From positions 186,001-250,000 of the forward strand of contig NZ_JGZB01000003.1 of the NCBI RefSeq assembly GCF_000741255.1: a stretch of DNA of 64,000 bases, written 5' to 3'. The stretch is from Bifidobacterium magnum (GTDB lineage Bacteria > Actinomycetota > Actinomycetes > Actinomycetales > Bifidobacteriaceae). This document shows, in pieces, positions 36,256 to 45,923 of the stretch. The position numbers and the translations under genes are program-made. Position 1 is the stretch's first letter; every line of letters begins with the position of its first letter. The notes below the pieces were generated by a model. It did not search any database. It was not told where the DNA came from and worked only from the letters and a program-made list of their open reading frames with translations.

Positions 36256-37284
36256 TTACTGCGCCGTCTTTGCCGGATCCGCGGACGGCGACGGCTGGGT
36301 GTCGCCATTGTTCGTGCCGGATTGCTCGGCCTTGCCAGTGGCGTCGTTCTCATGCTCGCCCTTGACGGATTGGTCGATCTGCTGGATAAGCGAAGCGATC
36401 CAGTTCACGAGCGTGTCCATGTCGCTAGGCATCTGCTCGGTCACGTCGAGTACGGGAATGCTTTCCGCCTTGGCGATCTGCACGAGTTCTTGTGTGGTCT
36501 TGTTGCTTTCTTGCGCGTTGTTTACCAGCAACGATACGTCATGGTCGCGCAAGACTTGCTGGAAATCGTTGATGTCCGCGGCGGCCGGTTCGCTCTCATT
36601 GGCGGCGGCCTGCGCGTAGCCCTGCGGGGTGGCGTCGGTGAATCCCAAATCGCTCATGAGATAGTAGGCGATATTCTCCGTCGCCGCGTAGGTGATGTCC
36701 GGATGGTTCTTGGCGAACTCTTTCATTGTCTGTTCCAGCTTGTCTTCCTCGGCCTGCCAGACTTTGAGCTGTTCATTGAACGTCGCCTTCTCGGCGGGAC
36801 GCAGCCGGATGAACGCGTCGATCAGCGCCTTGGCCACCGCGTTGCGGGCGTCTTTGGAGAACCACAAGTGTGGGTTGTCGCCGTTGAGTGCGCCCACCGT
36901 TTCCGCGACGGAGATGCGTTCGGCCCCCGGGGCGAGTGTCTTGTCGGCCCAAGTGTCGTAGCCGGCGCCGTTGACGAGCACGAGGTCGGCCTTTTCAAGC
37001 TTGGCCACATCGGCCGCTGTCGGTTCAAAGTCGTGGGCGTCGGCGGTGGTGGAATTGAGCAGCGAGGTGACTTCCACATTGTCGCCGCCAAGGTTCTTGG
37101 CGAAAGAGCCCCATTGGTTGAGCGAGGCCACTACCGTGATGGGCTTGTTGACCTCGGTGGGGGACGAGGAGGGTGACGGTTCGTCTCGCGGTTTTGCGGC
37201 TCCGCATGCGCCGATTGCGCATACCATGCACACGGCAATGATCATGCCGAGCACGTGGGTGACGTGATCCCATAATTGTTTCAT
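36256..37284 (-). CDS. Zn/Mn-type ABC transporter substrate-binding lipoprotein
   Basis: The 342-residue product has a lipoprotein signal with lipobox IGAC (Cys27), then a ZnuA/TroA-like fold: ITVVASLNQWGSFAKNLGGDNVEV, a first metal ligand His in DAHDFEPTAADV, a second in NPHLWFS, and ATENIAYYLMSDLGF where the third ligand of classical ZnuA (His) reads Glu/Asn. There is no His-rich loop. The C-terminal tail is acidic and Ser/Pro-rich. The ATG at 37284 is chosen because AAGGACG precedes it; 37311 would add 9 residues before the signal. A DtxR/MntR-like palindrome lies 53 bp upstream. Confidence 0.92.
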   Translation of the reverse strand: MKQLWDHVTHVLGMIIAVCMVCAIGACGAAKPRDEPSPSSSPTEVNKPITVVASLNQWGSFAKNLGGDNVEVTSLLNSTTADAHDFEPTAADVAKLEKADLVLVNGAGYDTWADKTLAPGAERISVAETVGALNGDNPHLWFSKDARNAVAKALIDAFIRLRPAEKATFNEQLKVWQAEEDKLEQTMKEFAKNHPDITYAATENIAYYLMSDLGFTDATPQGYAQAAANESEPAAADINDFQQVLRDHDVSLLVNNAQESNKTTQELVQIAKAESIPVLDVTEQMPSDMDTLVNWIASLIQQIDQSVKGEHENDATGKAEQSGTNNGDTQPSPSADPAKTAQ

Positions 37285-37336
37285 CTTCTCGTCCTTCGTA
37301 AGGCCCTCCACGTTGATACGCCCATGGTTGTCGCTT

Positions 37337-37354
37337 TTAGGATACGTTGCCTAA
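37337..37354. promoter_or_regulatory. DtxR/MntR-like operator upstream of the metal importer
   Basis: TTAGG and CCTAA flank an 8-nt centre (ATACGTTG). The arms match those of actinobacterial DtxR/IdeR-type boxes, with a spacing one nt shorter. On the minus strand TATCCT inside the site could be the -10 of the metal importer operon, so binding would block it. The regulator itself is not in the window. Confidence 0.45.
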
Positions 37355-37475
37355 GTGTAATCGCAGGCGTTACAAATGCGTGCAACGTGCCCGGGCCGGC
37401 CGCGCGACAAGAATACGGTACAGTACTTCTCATCGGTTGTAATTAGACATCGACCGCGATATGAAAGGGTTTCTG

Positions 37476-38375
37476 ATGGTCATCATACTCGACGGTAAAC
37501 GTGTGGCATCGAGTACGAAACAAGATCTGGCATTGCGGGTGGCGCGTCTGCGCGAACTCGGCGTGGTCCCGGGCCTCGGGACCATTTTGGTGGGAAACGA
37601 TCCCGGATCCGTAAAATATGTGGCCGGCAAGCATGCCGATTGCGTGCAGATCGGCATAGCCTCCCTAAAATGCGAACTTCCGGACGACGCGACGCAGCGT
37701 GACGTGATGGAAGCCGTCGAGGCGTTCAACCGTGATCCGTTGTGCACGGGGTATATTGTGCAATTGCCTTTGCCTCGACCGATTGATGAAAATGCCGTAT
37801 TGGGGGCGGTGGATCCAGCCAAGGATGCGGACGGACTGCACCCTTACAATTTGGGCGAACTGGTATTGCATATCGACGGACGTACCGCCACACCGCTGCC
37901 ATGCACGCCACGCGGCATTCTCGCGCTGCTCGACGCCTATGGCATCGAATTGCAAGGCAGGCATGTGTGCGTGGTCGGACGCGGCATCACGATCGGCCGC
38001 ACTATCGGACTCATGCTTACCAACCGCCGCGTCAACGCCACGGTTACGCTGTGCCATTCGGCCACCCCCGACGTGCATGAGCAAATGCGCCGTGCCGACG
38101 TGATTGTCGCCGCCGTGGGCCGGGCCGGTTTCGTGCGCCCCGAAGACGTCAAGCCGGGCGCGGTGTTGGTGGACGTGGGCGTCTCGCGCGTCTTCGATGA
38201 GCAGGAGCAACGCTACCGCACGCGCGGCGACGTGGACCCGCGCTGCTACGAGTTGGCGGGGGCGTATACGCCCAATCCCGGAGGCGTGGGGCCCATGACA
38301 CGCGCCATGTTGCTCGCAAATGTGGTGGAAGCGGCGGAACGCCGCGCGGGAATTTCGACACGCCCGAATTTGTAG
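37476..38375 (+). CDS. folD: Bifunctional methylenetetrahydrofolate dehydrogenase/cyclohydrolase
   Basis: The 299-residue folate enzyme interconverts 5,10-methylene- and 10-formyl-tetrahydrofolate. Motifs are [22 protein letters not shown] with the active-site Tyr and Lys, [24 protein letters not shown], the NADP-binding [13 protein letters not shown] (usually VVGRSxxVGxP, so slightly divergent) and [20 protein letters not shown] lies 7 nt before ATG 37476; the ATG at 37461 has none. It is single, between the metal operon and rpsA. Confidence 0.95.
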   Translation: MVIILDGKRVASSTKQDLALRVARLRELGVVPGLGTILVGNDPGSVKYVAGKHADCVQIGIASLKCELPDDATQRDVMEAVEAFNRDPLCTGYIVQLPLPRPIDENAVLGAVDPAKDADGLHPYNLGELVLHIDGRTATPLPCTPRGILALLDAYGIELQGRHVCVVGRGITIGRTIGLMLTNRRVNATVTLCHSATPDVHEQMRRADVIVAAVGRAGFVRPEDVKPGAVLVDVGVSRVFDEQEQRYRTRGDVDPRCYELAGAYTPNPGGVGPMTRAMLLANVVEAAERRAGISTRPNL

Positions 38376-38485
38376 AGGTCATAAAGTGCACAGCTCAAGG
38401 TACAGTTAATATCTGTATGTGCATGTGCACATAATAATTGAAGAACGAGTAATATCCATCTATTTAATTGTAAGAAACCACATTA

Positions 38486-39973
38486 ATGGCAGAGAACAAT
38501 AACGAAGTCGAAAAGGTCGCCATCAACGACATTGGCACTGTAGACGACTTCATCAAGGCAGTCGATTCCACCATCAAGAACTTTGACGATGGTGATCTGG
38601 TTGAGGGTACGGTAGTCAAGGTCGATCACGACGAGGTACTGCTCGACATCGGCTACAAGACCGAAGGTGTTATTCCTTCCCGCGAACTTTCCATCAAGAA
38701 GGACGTCGATCCTGACGAAGTCGTTGAGGTTGGCGACTCCATCGAGGCTCTCGTTGTCACGAAGGAAGACAAGGAAGGCCGTCTGATCCTGTCCAAGAAG
38801 CGTGCACAGTACGAGCGCGCTTGGGGCGACATCGAGAAGATCAAGGAAGACGATGGCGTGGTCGAAGGCACCGTCATCGAAGCTGTCAAGGGTGGCCTCA
38901 TCGTCGACATCGGTCTGCGCGGCTTCCTGCCGGCTTCCCTCGTCGAGATGCGCCGCGTCCGCGACCTGTCCCCGTACATCGGCCAGAAGATCAAGGCCAA
39001 GATCCTTGAGCTCGACAAGAACCGCAACAACGTGGTCCTGTCCCGTCGCCAGTACCTCGAGGAAACCCAGTCCGAAGTGCGCGAGACCTTCCTGTCCCAG
39101 CTCAAGAAGGGCCAGATCCGTGAAGGCGTCGTGTCCTCCATCGTCAACTTCGGCGCATTCGTCGATCTCGGTGGTGTTGACGGCCTGATCCACGTTTCCG
39201 AGCTGTCCTGGAAGCACATCGACCACCCGTCCGAGGTCGTCAAGGTTGGCGACAAGGTCACCGTCGAGGTGCTCGATGTGGATCTGGATCGCGAACGCAT
39301 TTCGCTGTCCCTCAAGGCAACGCAGGAAGATCCGTGGCAGCGCTTCGCTCGCACGCACGTTCCTGGCCAGATTGTCCGTGGCAAGGTCACGAAGATCGTC
39401 CAGTTCGGCGTGTTCGTGTCCGTCGAAGACGGCATCGAAGGCCTCGTGCACATCTCCGAGCTGGCCAACCGCCACGTGGAGAACCCGGAGACCGTCGTCA
39501 AGCCGGGCGAAGAAGTGTTCGTCAAGGTCATCGACGTGGATCTGGATCGCCGTCGTATCTCGCTGTCCCTCAAGCAGGCCAACGATTCTGTGGATCCGGC
39601 TTCCGAAGACTTCGATCCGGCTCTGTACGGCATGCCGGCAGAGTACGACGAAGAGGGCAACTACAAGTATCCGGAAGGCTTCGATCCGAACACGAACGAA
39701 TGGATCGCCGGTTACGAGAAGCAGCGCGAGGAATGGGAATCCCAGTACGCCGCCGCCCACGACCTGTGGGAGCAGCACAAGGAATTCGTCGCCAAGGAGC
39801 TCGAGAACGCCGAGGCTTCCGCAGCTGAAGACGGCCAGGCCGCCGCAGCCAAGGAAGAGAAGGTTGAAGAGGTTTCCTCCAACTACTCCTCCGACAACTC
39901 CTCCAACGGCACGCTGGCTGACTCCGATCAGCTCGCTGCTCTGCGTGAGCAGCTGCTGAGCGAAAAGAAGTGA
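38486..39973 (+). CDS. rpsA: 30S ribosomal protein S1
   Basis: The 495-residue product has four S1 RNA-binding repeats (about residues 33-103, 121-187, 206-276 and 292-361), each with the GxVxxIxxFGxFVDLG...G-LxHxSE pattern (for example VVSSIVNFGAFVDLGGVDGLIHVSEL). A C-terminal ~130 residues follow that are acidic and Ala/Asn/Ser-rich. The four-repeat form is the usual one in actinobacteria. Codon use is highly biased, as in eno and pyk. The leader has no clear Shine-Dalgarno, as is common for S1. Confidence 0.97.
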   Translation: MAENNNEVEKVAINDIGTVDDFIKAVDSTIKNFDDGDLVEGTVVKVDHDEVLLDIGYKTEGVIPSRELSIKKDVDPDEVVEVGDSIEALVVTKEDKEGRLILSKKRAQYERAWGDIEKIKEDDGVVEGTVIEAVKGGLIVDIGLRGFLPASLVEMRRVRDLSPYIGQKIKAKILELDKNRNNVVLSRRQYLEETQSEVRETFLSQLKKGQIREGVVSSIVNFGAFVDLGGVDGLIHVSELSWKHIDHPSEVVKVGDKVTVEVLDVDLDRERISLSLKATQEDPWQRFARTHVPGQIVRGKVTKIVQFGVFVSVEDGIEGLVHISELANRHVENPETVVKPGEEVFVKVIDVDLDRRRISLSLKQANDSVDPASEDFDPALYGMPAEYDEEGNYKYPEGFDPNTNEWIAGYEKQREEWESQYAAAHDLWEQHKEFVAKELENAEASAAEDGQAAAAKEEKVEEVSSNYSSDNSSNGTLADSDQLAALREQLLSEKK

Positions 39974-39991
39974 GCTTAGCGTAACGCCTTG

Positions 39992-40032
39992 AAAAATGGC
40001 GGGACCCGATTATGGGTTCCGCCATTTTTTTA
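39992..40032 (+). terminator. Terminator after rpsA
   Basis: AAAAATGGCGGGACCC pairs with GGGTTCCGCCATTTTT (one G-T pair) around GATTAT and continues into a T-run. Confidence 0.92.
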
Positions 40033-40147
40033 TTGCCTTTGTTCCCTTTCCCGTGCCGATTCCCATGTTTCCACAACTTCAACACGCCGCGAATTTGCTT
40101 GTGACGCAACGTCATCAGGCATAGTTCAAGGCGAAAGGAGGCATGCC

Positions 40148-40882
40148 ATGTCTGAACCAGCATCGGCACGAACATATTCCACAGGAGAGGTCGCGGAGCA
40201 TTGCGGGGTGAGTGTGCGCACCGTACAGTACTACGACCGGCAAGGGCTGCTGGAGCCCAGCGGGACCACGCCGGCAGGGCGGCGCATCTACACGCATGAC
40301 GACGTGCTCAAGCTCGAATACATCTTGATGCTTAAGGCTACGGGATTGTCGTTGGCGGCCATTCGCACCATTATGGAAAGTCCGTACCAGATGCGCATGC
40401 TCGTCGACCTGTTGGACGACCAGCAGGACATTTTGGAGCGCGAGATCAAGGACCGCGAGCGCAAACTCGCCGTGATCCGCCAGCTGAACGCCGACGTGCA
40501 GCTGCATGGACGGTTGACGCTCTCCACACGAATCGACATGGCCAATACCATGCACAACAGAACATCGTGGAAACATTTCGTCATCGCCATGCTTATCGTC
40601 AGCGTCCTGATGGAGGCGCTCTGGATATGCGGGCTGATTTGCTCCATCCAAACGGGACACTGGTGGGTGTTCATCACATGCCTTGCCGTGGCCGTCGTGG
40701 GTCTTGGCGCCATGACGCGGCGTTACTACCGGCACGTCACGTATTGGGATCCGCAATCGCAAGAGGAATTCACGCCCAAATTCTGGCCGTGGTTCTTTGC
40801 ACAGCACACCATGCATACGAGAAAACTGCGCGTGCCCGCCACGGGAGACAAGGTGTGGTGCGTGGAACACTTCCATGCCTGA
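40148..40882 (+). CDS. MerR-family regulator with C-terminal two-helix membrane domain
   Basis: The 244-residue product has a MerR winged helix (YSTGEVAEHCGVSVRTVQYYDRQGLLEP), the HDDVLKLEYILMLKATGLSLAAI recognition segment and a dimerisation coiled coil to about residue 125. Two hydrophobic helices follow at about 140-165 and 170-190, then a soluble tail TRKLRVPATGDKVWCVEHFHA. Similar tails in Firmicutes MerR proteins have paired Cys (zinc ribbon); only one Cys remains here. AAAGGAGG is 6 nt before the ATG. The ABC ATPase gene follows after 56 bp and may be its target. A membrane-held DNA-binding protein is inferred. Confidence 0.85.
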   Translation: MSEPASARTYSTGEVAEHCGVSVRTVQYYDRQGLLEPSGTTPAGRRIYTHDDVLKLEYILMLKATGLSLAAIRTIMESPYQMRMLVDLLDDQQDILEREIKDRERKLAVIRQLNADVQLHGRLTLSTRIDMANTMHNRTSWKHFVIAMLIVSVLMEALWICGLICSIQTGHWWVFITCLAVAVVGLGAMTRRYYRHVTYWDPQSQEEFTPKFWPWFFAQHTMHTRKLRVPATGDKVWCVEHFHA

Positions 40883-40938
40883 ACCCCGTTTGCGCATACA
40901 ATCTCCTTCATGTGCTGCCACGCATGAAGGAGACAACC

Positions 40939-41871
40939 ATGGGTGAAGTGTCGGAACAGGTGCCGGGTGTATCGCAAGATGCCATGGCATTGCGGCTGCA
41001 AGACGTGGAATTTCGCCGTCAAAGGCGTGTGATCCTCTCGCATGTGGATCTGGATATTCCCGCAGGACAGCGTTGGATATTGTTCGGTCTCAACGGTGTC
41101 GGCAAATCGACGCTGGTGTCCATGATGGCGTCGCGCACGTTTCCCTCAAGCGGATCGGTGGAAATTCTAGGCAACCGGTTGGGCAAAGTCAACGTGTTCT
41201 CCTACCGCCACCGCATCGGATTGAGCTCCGCGGAACTTTCCCGCGCATTCCCTTCCACGGAGGATCCGTTGGACGCCGTAGTCACGGCCCTTACGGCCAC
41301 CGTGGGCAAATGGCGCGACACCTACACGGACGAAGAATATGCGCGGGCGCGTGACCTGATGCGACGCTTCGGCATCAGCTATTTGGAAGGCAAAAGTATG
41401 GCCCGGGTATCCGAAGGGGAGCGGACGCGCATCCTGATCTGCCGCGCGCTCATGGCCGATCCCGACCTGCTTGTGTTGGACGAACCGACCACGGGCCTCG
41501 ATCTGGGCGGCAGGGAAACAGTAATGGGCGTGCTTGCCGATTTGGCGCGCACCGACCACACGCGCACGATGGTGCTCGTCACGCACCATCTCGAGGAAAT
41601 TCCCTCAGGCTTCACCCATATCGCCATCATGGGGCGGCGGGGTAACGGCCATACGGGAACGGACCCCGCGCCGGGAACCGTGGTATATGCGGGCCCGATA
41701 GAACAGGGGCTTACTTCCGAACGTCTGTCGCGCGTATTCAACATGCCGCTGCAAGTGCATCGCGCCCATGGGCGCTATGGCGCTTTTGTGCGAACCGACG
41801 CGGATGCGCCGCTCGCAAGCCGCGCCGATTCCGTTGACAACGAACCGGCGGCCGGCGCGATGCACTTATAA
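40939..41871 (+). CDS. ABC transporter ATPase without a partner permease (ModF/PhrA-like)
   Basis: The 310-residue product has a single ABC domain: Walker A FGLNGVGKST, signature VSEGERTRILICRAL (SEGE instead of SGGQ), Walker B LLVLDEPTTGLD and switch His VTHHLEEI. No permease gene adjoins. The wording (WILFGLNGVGKSTLVSMM, FSYRHRIGLSS) resembles the ModF/YlmA group, whose role is not clear. The ~60-residue C-terminal tail is unusual. GAAGGAG precedes the ATG. The end of the gene contains the promoter of coaE. Confidence 0.85.
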   Translation: MGEVSEQVPGVSQDAMALRLQDVEFRRQRRVILSHVDLDIPAGQRWILFGLNGVGKSTLVSMMASRTFPSSGSVEILGNRLGKVNVFSYRHRIGLSSAELSRAFPSTEDPLDAVVTALTATVGKWRDTYTDEEYARARDLMRRFGISYLEGKSMARVSEGERTRILICRALMADPDLLVLDEPTTGLDLGGRETVMGVLADLARTDHTRTMVLVTHHLEEIPSGFTHIAIMGRRGNGHTGTDPAPGTVVYAGPIEQGLTSERLSRVFNMPLQVHRAHGRYGAFVRTDADAPLASRADSVDNEPAAGAMHL

Positions 41872-41872
41872 T
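41867..41872 (+). promoter_or_regulatory. -10 element of coaE inside the end of the ABC ATPase gene
   Basis: A perfect TATAAT overlaps the last codons and stop of the ABC gene and ends 6 nt before GTG 41879 and 9 nt before ATG 41882. No Shine-Dalgarno is present, so coaE is probably leaderless. Confidence 0.55.
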
Positions 41873-41881
41873 GCGGCTGTG

Positions 41882-42532
41882 ATGCGAATTGGATTGACAG
41901 GCGGCATAGCCGCGGGCAAAAGCACCGTCGCCGCGCGCATGAAGGAAGACGGCGCGCACGTGATCGACTATGACGCGTTGGCGCGCGAAGTCGTCAAGCC
42001 CCATGCGCCGGCGCTGGAACGCATAGCGCAAGAGTTTGGTCCTGACGCCCTGAACGCCGACGGCACTTTGGACCGCGCGTGGCTTGCGCGCCACGTATTC
42101 GCCACCGACGCCGATCCGCACGCGTTGGAACGATTGAACGCCATTGAGCATCCTTACATTTACCGCGCCGCCGAAGAGCAGGAAAGACAGTTCCTGCGCG
42201 AATATGAACAATGCGCGAACGGGCGCGATAAGGCGCGGCAATTGGTGGTGGTGCATGACATTCCGCTGCTCGCCGACGTGTTCAATACCATCCCGTTCCA
42301 TTTCGACCATATCGTGACGGTAGAGGCGGACGAGGCCACACGCGTGCGGCGCATGATGGAGACGCGCGCCATGAGCGAGCAGCAAGCCCTCGACCGCATT
42401 GCGCACCAGGCGAGTGACCAGCGCCGCAGGGCCATTAGCGACACGCTTATTGACGCTTCGCAACCCATGGACGCCATGCTCAAGCAGGTAGATCGCATTA
42501 TGGCGCCATGGCTTGGCCGACAGACGGACTGA
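41882..42532 (+). CDS. coaE: Dephospho-CoA kinase
   Basis: The 216-residue product catalyses the last step of CoA synthesis. It starts [15 protein letters not shown] with the P-loop at residues 7-15; the [10 protein letters not shown] and [12 protein letters not shown] (usual VVxDIPLLxE) motifs follow, then the [22 protein letters not shown] lid/C-terminal segment. A GTG just upstream (41879) is the other possible start. uvrB follows after 17 nt, the usual actinobacterial coaE-uvrB pair. Confidence 0.93.
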   Translation: MRIGLTGGIAAGKSTVAARMKEDGAHVIDYDALAREVVKPHAPALERIAQEFGPDALNADGTLDRAWLARHVFATDADPHALERLNAIEHPYIYRAAEEQERQFLREYEQCANGRDKARQLVVVHDIPLLADVFNTIPFHFDHIVTVEADEATRVRRMMETRAMSEQQALDRIAHQASDQRRRAISDTLIDASQPMDAMLKQVDRIMAPWLGRQTD

Positions 42533-42549
42533 CACGACAAGGGGACACC

Positions 42550-44658
42550 ATGACAGAAATCATTCGCAAAGACAAGCCGTTCGAGGTCAAGTCCGCGTAC
42601 CAGCCGTCGGGCGACCAGCCGCAGGCCATCGCCGAGCTTGCCGAGCGCATTGAAAGCGGAGAAAACGATGTGGTGCTTATGGGCGCCACGGGCACGGGCA
42701 AAACGGCGACAACGGCGTGGCTTATTGAAAAGTTGCAGCGCCCGACGCTGATCATCGAACCCAACAAGACGCTGGCGGCCCAATTGTGCGCGGAGTTCCG
42801 CGAACTTATGCCCGACAACGCCGTCAGCTATTTCGTGAGCTACTACGACTACTACCAGCCCGAAGCTTACATTCCGCAAACCGACACCTATATTGAAAAG
42901 GACGCCAACATCAATGACGACGTGGAACGTTTGCGCCATGCCGCCACGGCGAACCTGCTCACGCGCCGCGACTGCGTGGTGATCGCCACAGTCTCCTGCA
43001 TTTACGGTTTGGGCACGCCCGAAGAGTACGCGGGACGCATGCTGTTCCTGCAGCAGAGTCAGGAAATCGGCAGGGACGACCTGTTGCGCAAATTCGTGCA
43101 AATGCAGTACACGCGCAACGACATCGCCTTCACGCGCGGCACGTTCCGCGTGCGCGGGGACACTGTGGAAATCATTCCCGTATATGAGGAGCTGGCCGTG
43201 CGCATCGAGTTTTTCGGCGACGAAATCGACCGCATTTCCATGCTGCATCCGCTGACGGGCGACGTGCTGCGTGAGGAAACTGAAGTCCACATTTTTCCGG
43301 CCTCCCATTATGTGGCGGGTCCCGAACGCATGCAGCGCGCCATCCACGCCATCGAGCGGGAGCGCGACGAACGCGTGGCCGAATTGCACAAGCAGGGCAA
43401 GGAACTCGAAGCGCAACGCCTGACCATGCGCACGAACTATGATCTGGAAATGCTTTCGCAAGTGGGCGTCTGTTCGGGAGTTGAAAACTACTCGCGCCAT
43501 CTGGACGGACGCGCGCCGGGCACGCCGCCGCATACGCTGCTCGACTTTTTCCCCGACGATTTCCTGCTCGTCATCGACGAATCGCATGTGACGGTCCCGC
43601 AAATCGGCGCCATGTACGAAGGCGACGCGAGCCGCAAACGCACGCTGGTCGAACACGGATTCCGCCTGCCCAGCGCCATGGACAACCGCCCGCTCAAATG
43701 GAAGGAATTCCAGGAGCGCGTGGGACAGACCGTCTATCTGTCGGCCACACCCGGCGACTATGAACTCTCCTTGAGCGACGGCGTGGTCGAACAGATCATC
43801 CGCCCGACGGGACTGGTCGATCCGAAAATCGAAGTGCGCCCCGTCGACGGGCAGATCGACGACCTGCTCGCCGAAATCAAGAACCGTGTGGCGCGCCATG
43901 AGCGCACGCTCGTGACCACGCTGACCAAAAAGATGGCCGAGGACTTGACCGATTACCTGCTGGAACGCGACATCAAAGTCGAATATCTGCATTCCGATGT
44001 GGACACGCTGCGCCGTGTGGAACTGTTGCGCCAACTGCGCGAAGGCAAAATCGACGTGATCGTCGGCATCAATTTGCTGCGTGAGGGACTCGATCTGCCG
44101 GAAGTCTCGCTCGTGGCCATCCTCGACGCCGACAAGGAAGGCTTCCTGCGTTCCTACCGTTCGCTTATCCAGACGATCGGACGAGCGGCGCGCAACGTGA
44201 GCGGCACCGTGCTCATGTACGCCGACCATGTGACCGAAGCCATGGACAAGGCGATCTCGGAAACGAACCGCCGCCGCGACATCCAGATGGCCTACAACAA
44301 GGAGCATGGCATCGATCCCAAGCCCCTGATCAAGAAAATCAGCGATGTCAACGACATGCTCGCCAAAGAGGATGTGGACACGCAAACACTGCTCGAAGGC
44401 GGCTATCGCAACGCGAACAAGGCAGGCAATTCGCATTTGGGAATTCCGGAGCCGTCTGTCCACGATATGGACAAACGGCATGAGGAAATTTTGCGCGCCG
44501 GACTGCCCGCACAGGATCTGGCCGACCTGATCCGCCAATTGTCCGCACAGATGCACACGGCCGCCGAGCAGTTGCAATTTGAGCTCGCGGCGAGGCTGCG
44601 CGACGAAATTCGGGATCTGAAAAAGGAGCTGCGCCAGGCGACACAGGCCCAAGAATAA
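42550..44658 (+). CDS. uvrB: Excinuclease ABC subunit B
   Basis: The 702-residue helicase-like subunit loads onto damaged DNA from UvrA2 and recruits UvrC. It has Walker [13 protein letters not shown] (about 46-53), the damage-clamping beta-hairpin region [14 protein letters not shown] (about 95-108), Walker [14 protein letters not shown], the helicase motifs LSATPGDYE and [18 protein letters not shown], and a C-terminal UVR domain ([23 protein letters not shown]). AAGGGGA lies before ATG 42550; the open frame from 42508 overlaps coaE. Confidence 0.97.
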   Translation: MTEIIRKDKPFEVKSAYQPSGDQPQAIAELAERIESGENDVVLMGATGTGKTATTAWLIEKLQRPTLIIEPNKTLAAQLCAEFRELMPDNAVSYFVSYYDYYQPEAYIPQTDTYIEKDANINDDVERLRHAATANLLTRRDCVVIATVSCIYGLGTPEEYAGRMLFLQQSQEIGRDDLLRKFVQMQYTRNDIAFTRGTFRVRGDTVEIIPVYEELAVRIEFFGDEIDRISMLHPLTGDVLREETEVHIFPASHYVAGPERMQRAIHAIERERDERVAELHKQGKELEAQRLTMRTNYDLEMLSQVGVCSGVENYSRHLDGRAPGTPPHTLLDFFPDDFLLVIDESHVTVPQIGAMYEGDASRKRTLVEHGFRLPSAMDNRPLKWKEFQERVGQTVYLSATPGDYELSLSDGVVEQIIRPTGLVDPKIEVRPVDGQIDDLLAEIKNRVARHERTLVTTLTKKMAEDLTDYLLERDIKVEYLHSDVDTLRRVELLRQLREGKIDVIVGINLLREGLDLPEVSLVAILDADKEGFLRSYRSLIQTIGRAARNVSGTVLMYADHVTEAMDKAISETNRRRDIQMAYNKEHGIDPKPLIKKISDVNDMLAKEDVDTQTLLEGGYRNANKAGNSHLGIPEPSVHDMDKRHEEILRAGLPAQDLADLIRQLSAQMHTAAEQLQFELAARLRDEIRDLKKELRQATQAQE

Positions 44659-44751
44659 GGAACGCGCGGTTTCAGCCGCTTTGTATACATCCTGTAATTT
44701 TGTGCATTTTACGGGCATATGTGTCGTATTTCGTCCGTATGCTAAAGGATT

Positions 44752-45735
44752 ATGGCTGAAACCCCGTTTCTATTTATGGTCATCACATTCATTGTGCTGG
44801 CCGTATTCTTTGTTGTTGACTTGTTTGTGATCGGCAGGCGTCCGCATGTGCCATCGACGGCCGAATGCGTGCGCCACATCCTGTTCTTCGTGGTGGCGGC
44901 GCTTATTTTCGGCGGCATCATGTGGTGGATCGCCGGCTCCCAGCCCGCCATGGAGTTCTATTCGGGCTGGCTTACCGAATATTCGCTGAGCATCGACAAC
45001 CTGTTCGTGTTCGTCATTATTATGGCGAACTTCCAGGTGCCGAAAAAGATTCAGAAATACGTACTGTCGATCGGTATTACGATCGCGTTGATCCTGCGCG
45101 GCATTTTCATTCTCATCGGCGCCGCGCTGCTCGAACGCTTCACGTGGATCTTCTTCATTTTCGGCGCGTTCCTGCTGTACACGGCGATCAAAGTGGCACG
45201 CGGCGAGGATGACGACGAGGAGTTCCATGAGAGCAAGCTCATCGGCGTGGTGCGCAAGTTCACGAAAATCACGAACGAATACGACGGCGAGAAGATGCGC
45301 GTGGTACGCAACGGCGCGAAATATTGGACGCCGCTGCTCATCGTGTTCGTCACGATCGGTACCACCGATTTGATGTTCGCATTCGACTCCATCCCAGCCA
45401 TCTTCGGATTGACGAAGGATCCGTTCATCGTGTTCACGGCCAACGTGTTCGCGTTGCTGGGCCTGCAGCAGCTCTACTTCCTGCTGGGCACGCTGCTCGA
45501 CAAGCTCGTGTACCTGCCCGTGGGCCTGTCCATTGTGCTCGCGTTCATCGGCGTCAAGCTCATCATGGAAGCGTTGCACACGAACACGCTGCCGTTCATC
45601 AACGGCGGCCACCATATCGCGTGGGTGCCGGAAATCCCGTCATGGCTGTCGCTGGTCATTATCCTTGTGGCCATTGGCGGCGCGGCGCTGGCCAGTGTGC
45701 TCAAGATGCGCAGCATGAAGCAGGTGGAACAGTAA
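44752..45735 (+). CDS. TerC/Alx-family membrane protein, putative metal (Mn) exporter
   Basis: The 327-residue product has about nine hydrophobic helices and the TerC signatures EYSLSIDNLFVFVIIM and TTDLMFAFDSIPAIFG, whose membrane-embedded Asp residues are thought to carry metal. A charged cytoplasmic loop (RGEDDDEEFHESK) divides the two halves. Family members export Mn(II) or support membrane-protein metalation; tellurite resistance should not be assumed. No yybP-ykoY-type riboswitch can be made out in the 93-bp leader. TATGCT lies 8 nt before the ATG. Confidence 0.92.
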   Translation: MAETPFLFMVITFIVLAVFFVVDLFVIGRRPHVPSTAECVRHILFFVVAALIFGGIMWWIAGSQPAMEFYSGWLTEYSLSIDNLFVFVIIMANFQVPKKIQKYVLSIGITIALILRGIFILIGAALLERFTWIFFIFGAFLLYTAIKVARGEDDDEEFHESKLIGVVRKFTKITNEYDGEKMRVVRNGAKYWTPLLIVFVTIGTTDLMFAFDSIPAIFGLTKDPFIVFTANVFALLGLQQLYFLLGTLLDKLVYLPVGLSIVLAFIGVKLIMEALHTNTLPFINGGHHIAWVPEIPSWLSLVIILVAIGGAALASVLKMRSMKQVEQ

Positions 45736-45750
45736 GGCGAATGCGCTTGT

Positions 45751-45790
45751 AGAGGAGGGGAGCGATCCAGGAATTGCTTCCCTCCTTATA
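45751..45790 (+). terminator. Terminator after terC
   Basis: AGGAGGGGAGC (45751-45761) pairs with GCTTCCCTCCT (45774-45784), with one G-T pair, followed by TATATTTT. Confidence 0.85.
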
Positions 45791-45802
45791 TTTTCCACCG
45801 AT

Positions 45803-45816
45803 TGTTAGCGCTAACA
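45803..45816. promoter_or_regulatory. Perfect LacI-family-type operator upstream of pyk
   Basis: TGTTAGCGCTAACA is a perfect 14-bp palindrome with a CG centre, 108 bp before the pyk start. It differs at two positions from the site upstream of eno. It lies between the terC terminator and the pyk promoter region, so it belongs to pyk. Confidence 0.7.
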
Positions 45817-45923
45817 GAAAAACGCTTGCGCTTCGGGCGTGGCGCGGTTTTCGCGACTAAACTAGTAGCCGATCACCGGGAGTTACCACCCGATGTTACC
45901 TATGTAGAAAGTGGATAGCATTC

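Noticed and set aside
42160-44718. An 852-codon open frame on the minus strand opposite uvrB
   Set aside because: It is the antisense shadow of a high-GC coding gene; the translation is His/Arg-rich with no domain and no ribosome-binding site.
44659-44751. A manganese (yybP-ykoY) riboswitch before terC
   Set aside because: The leader is short and lacks the paired conserved loops of that riboswitch.
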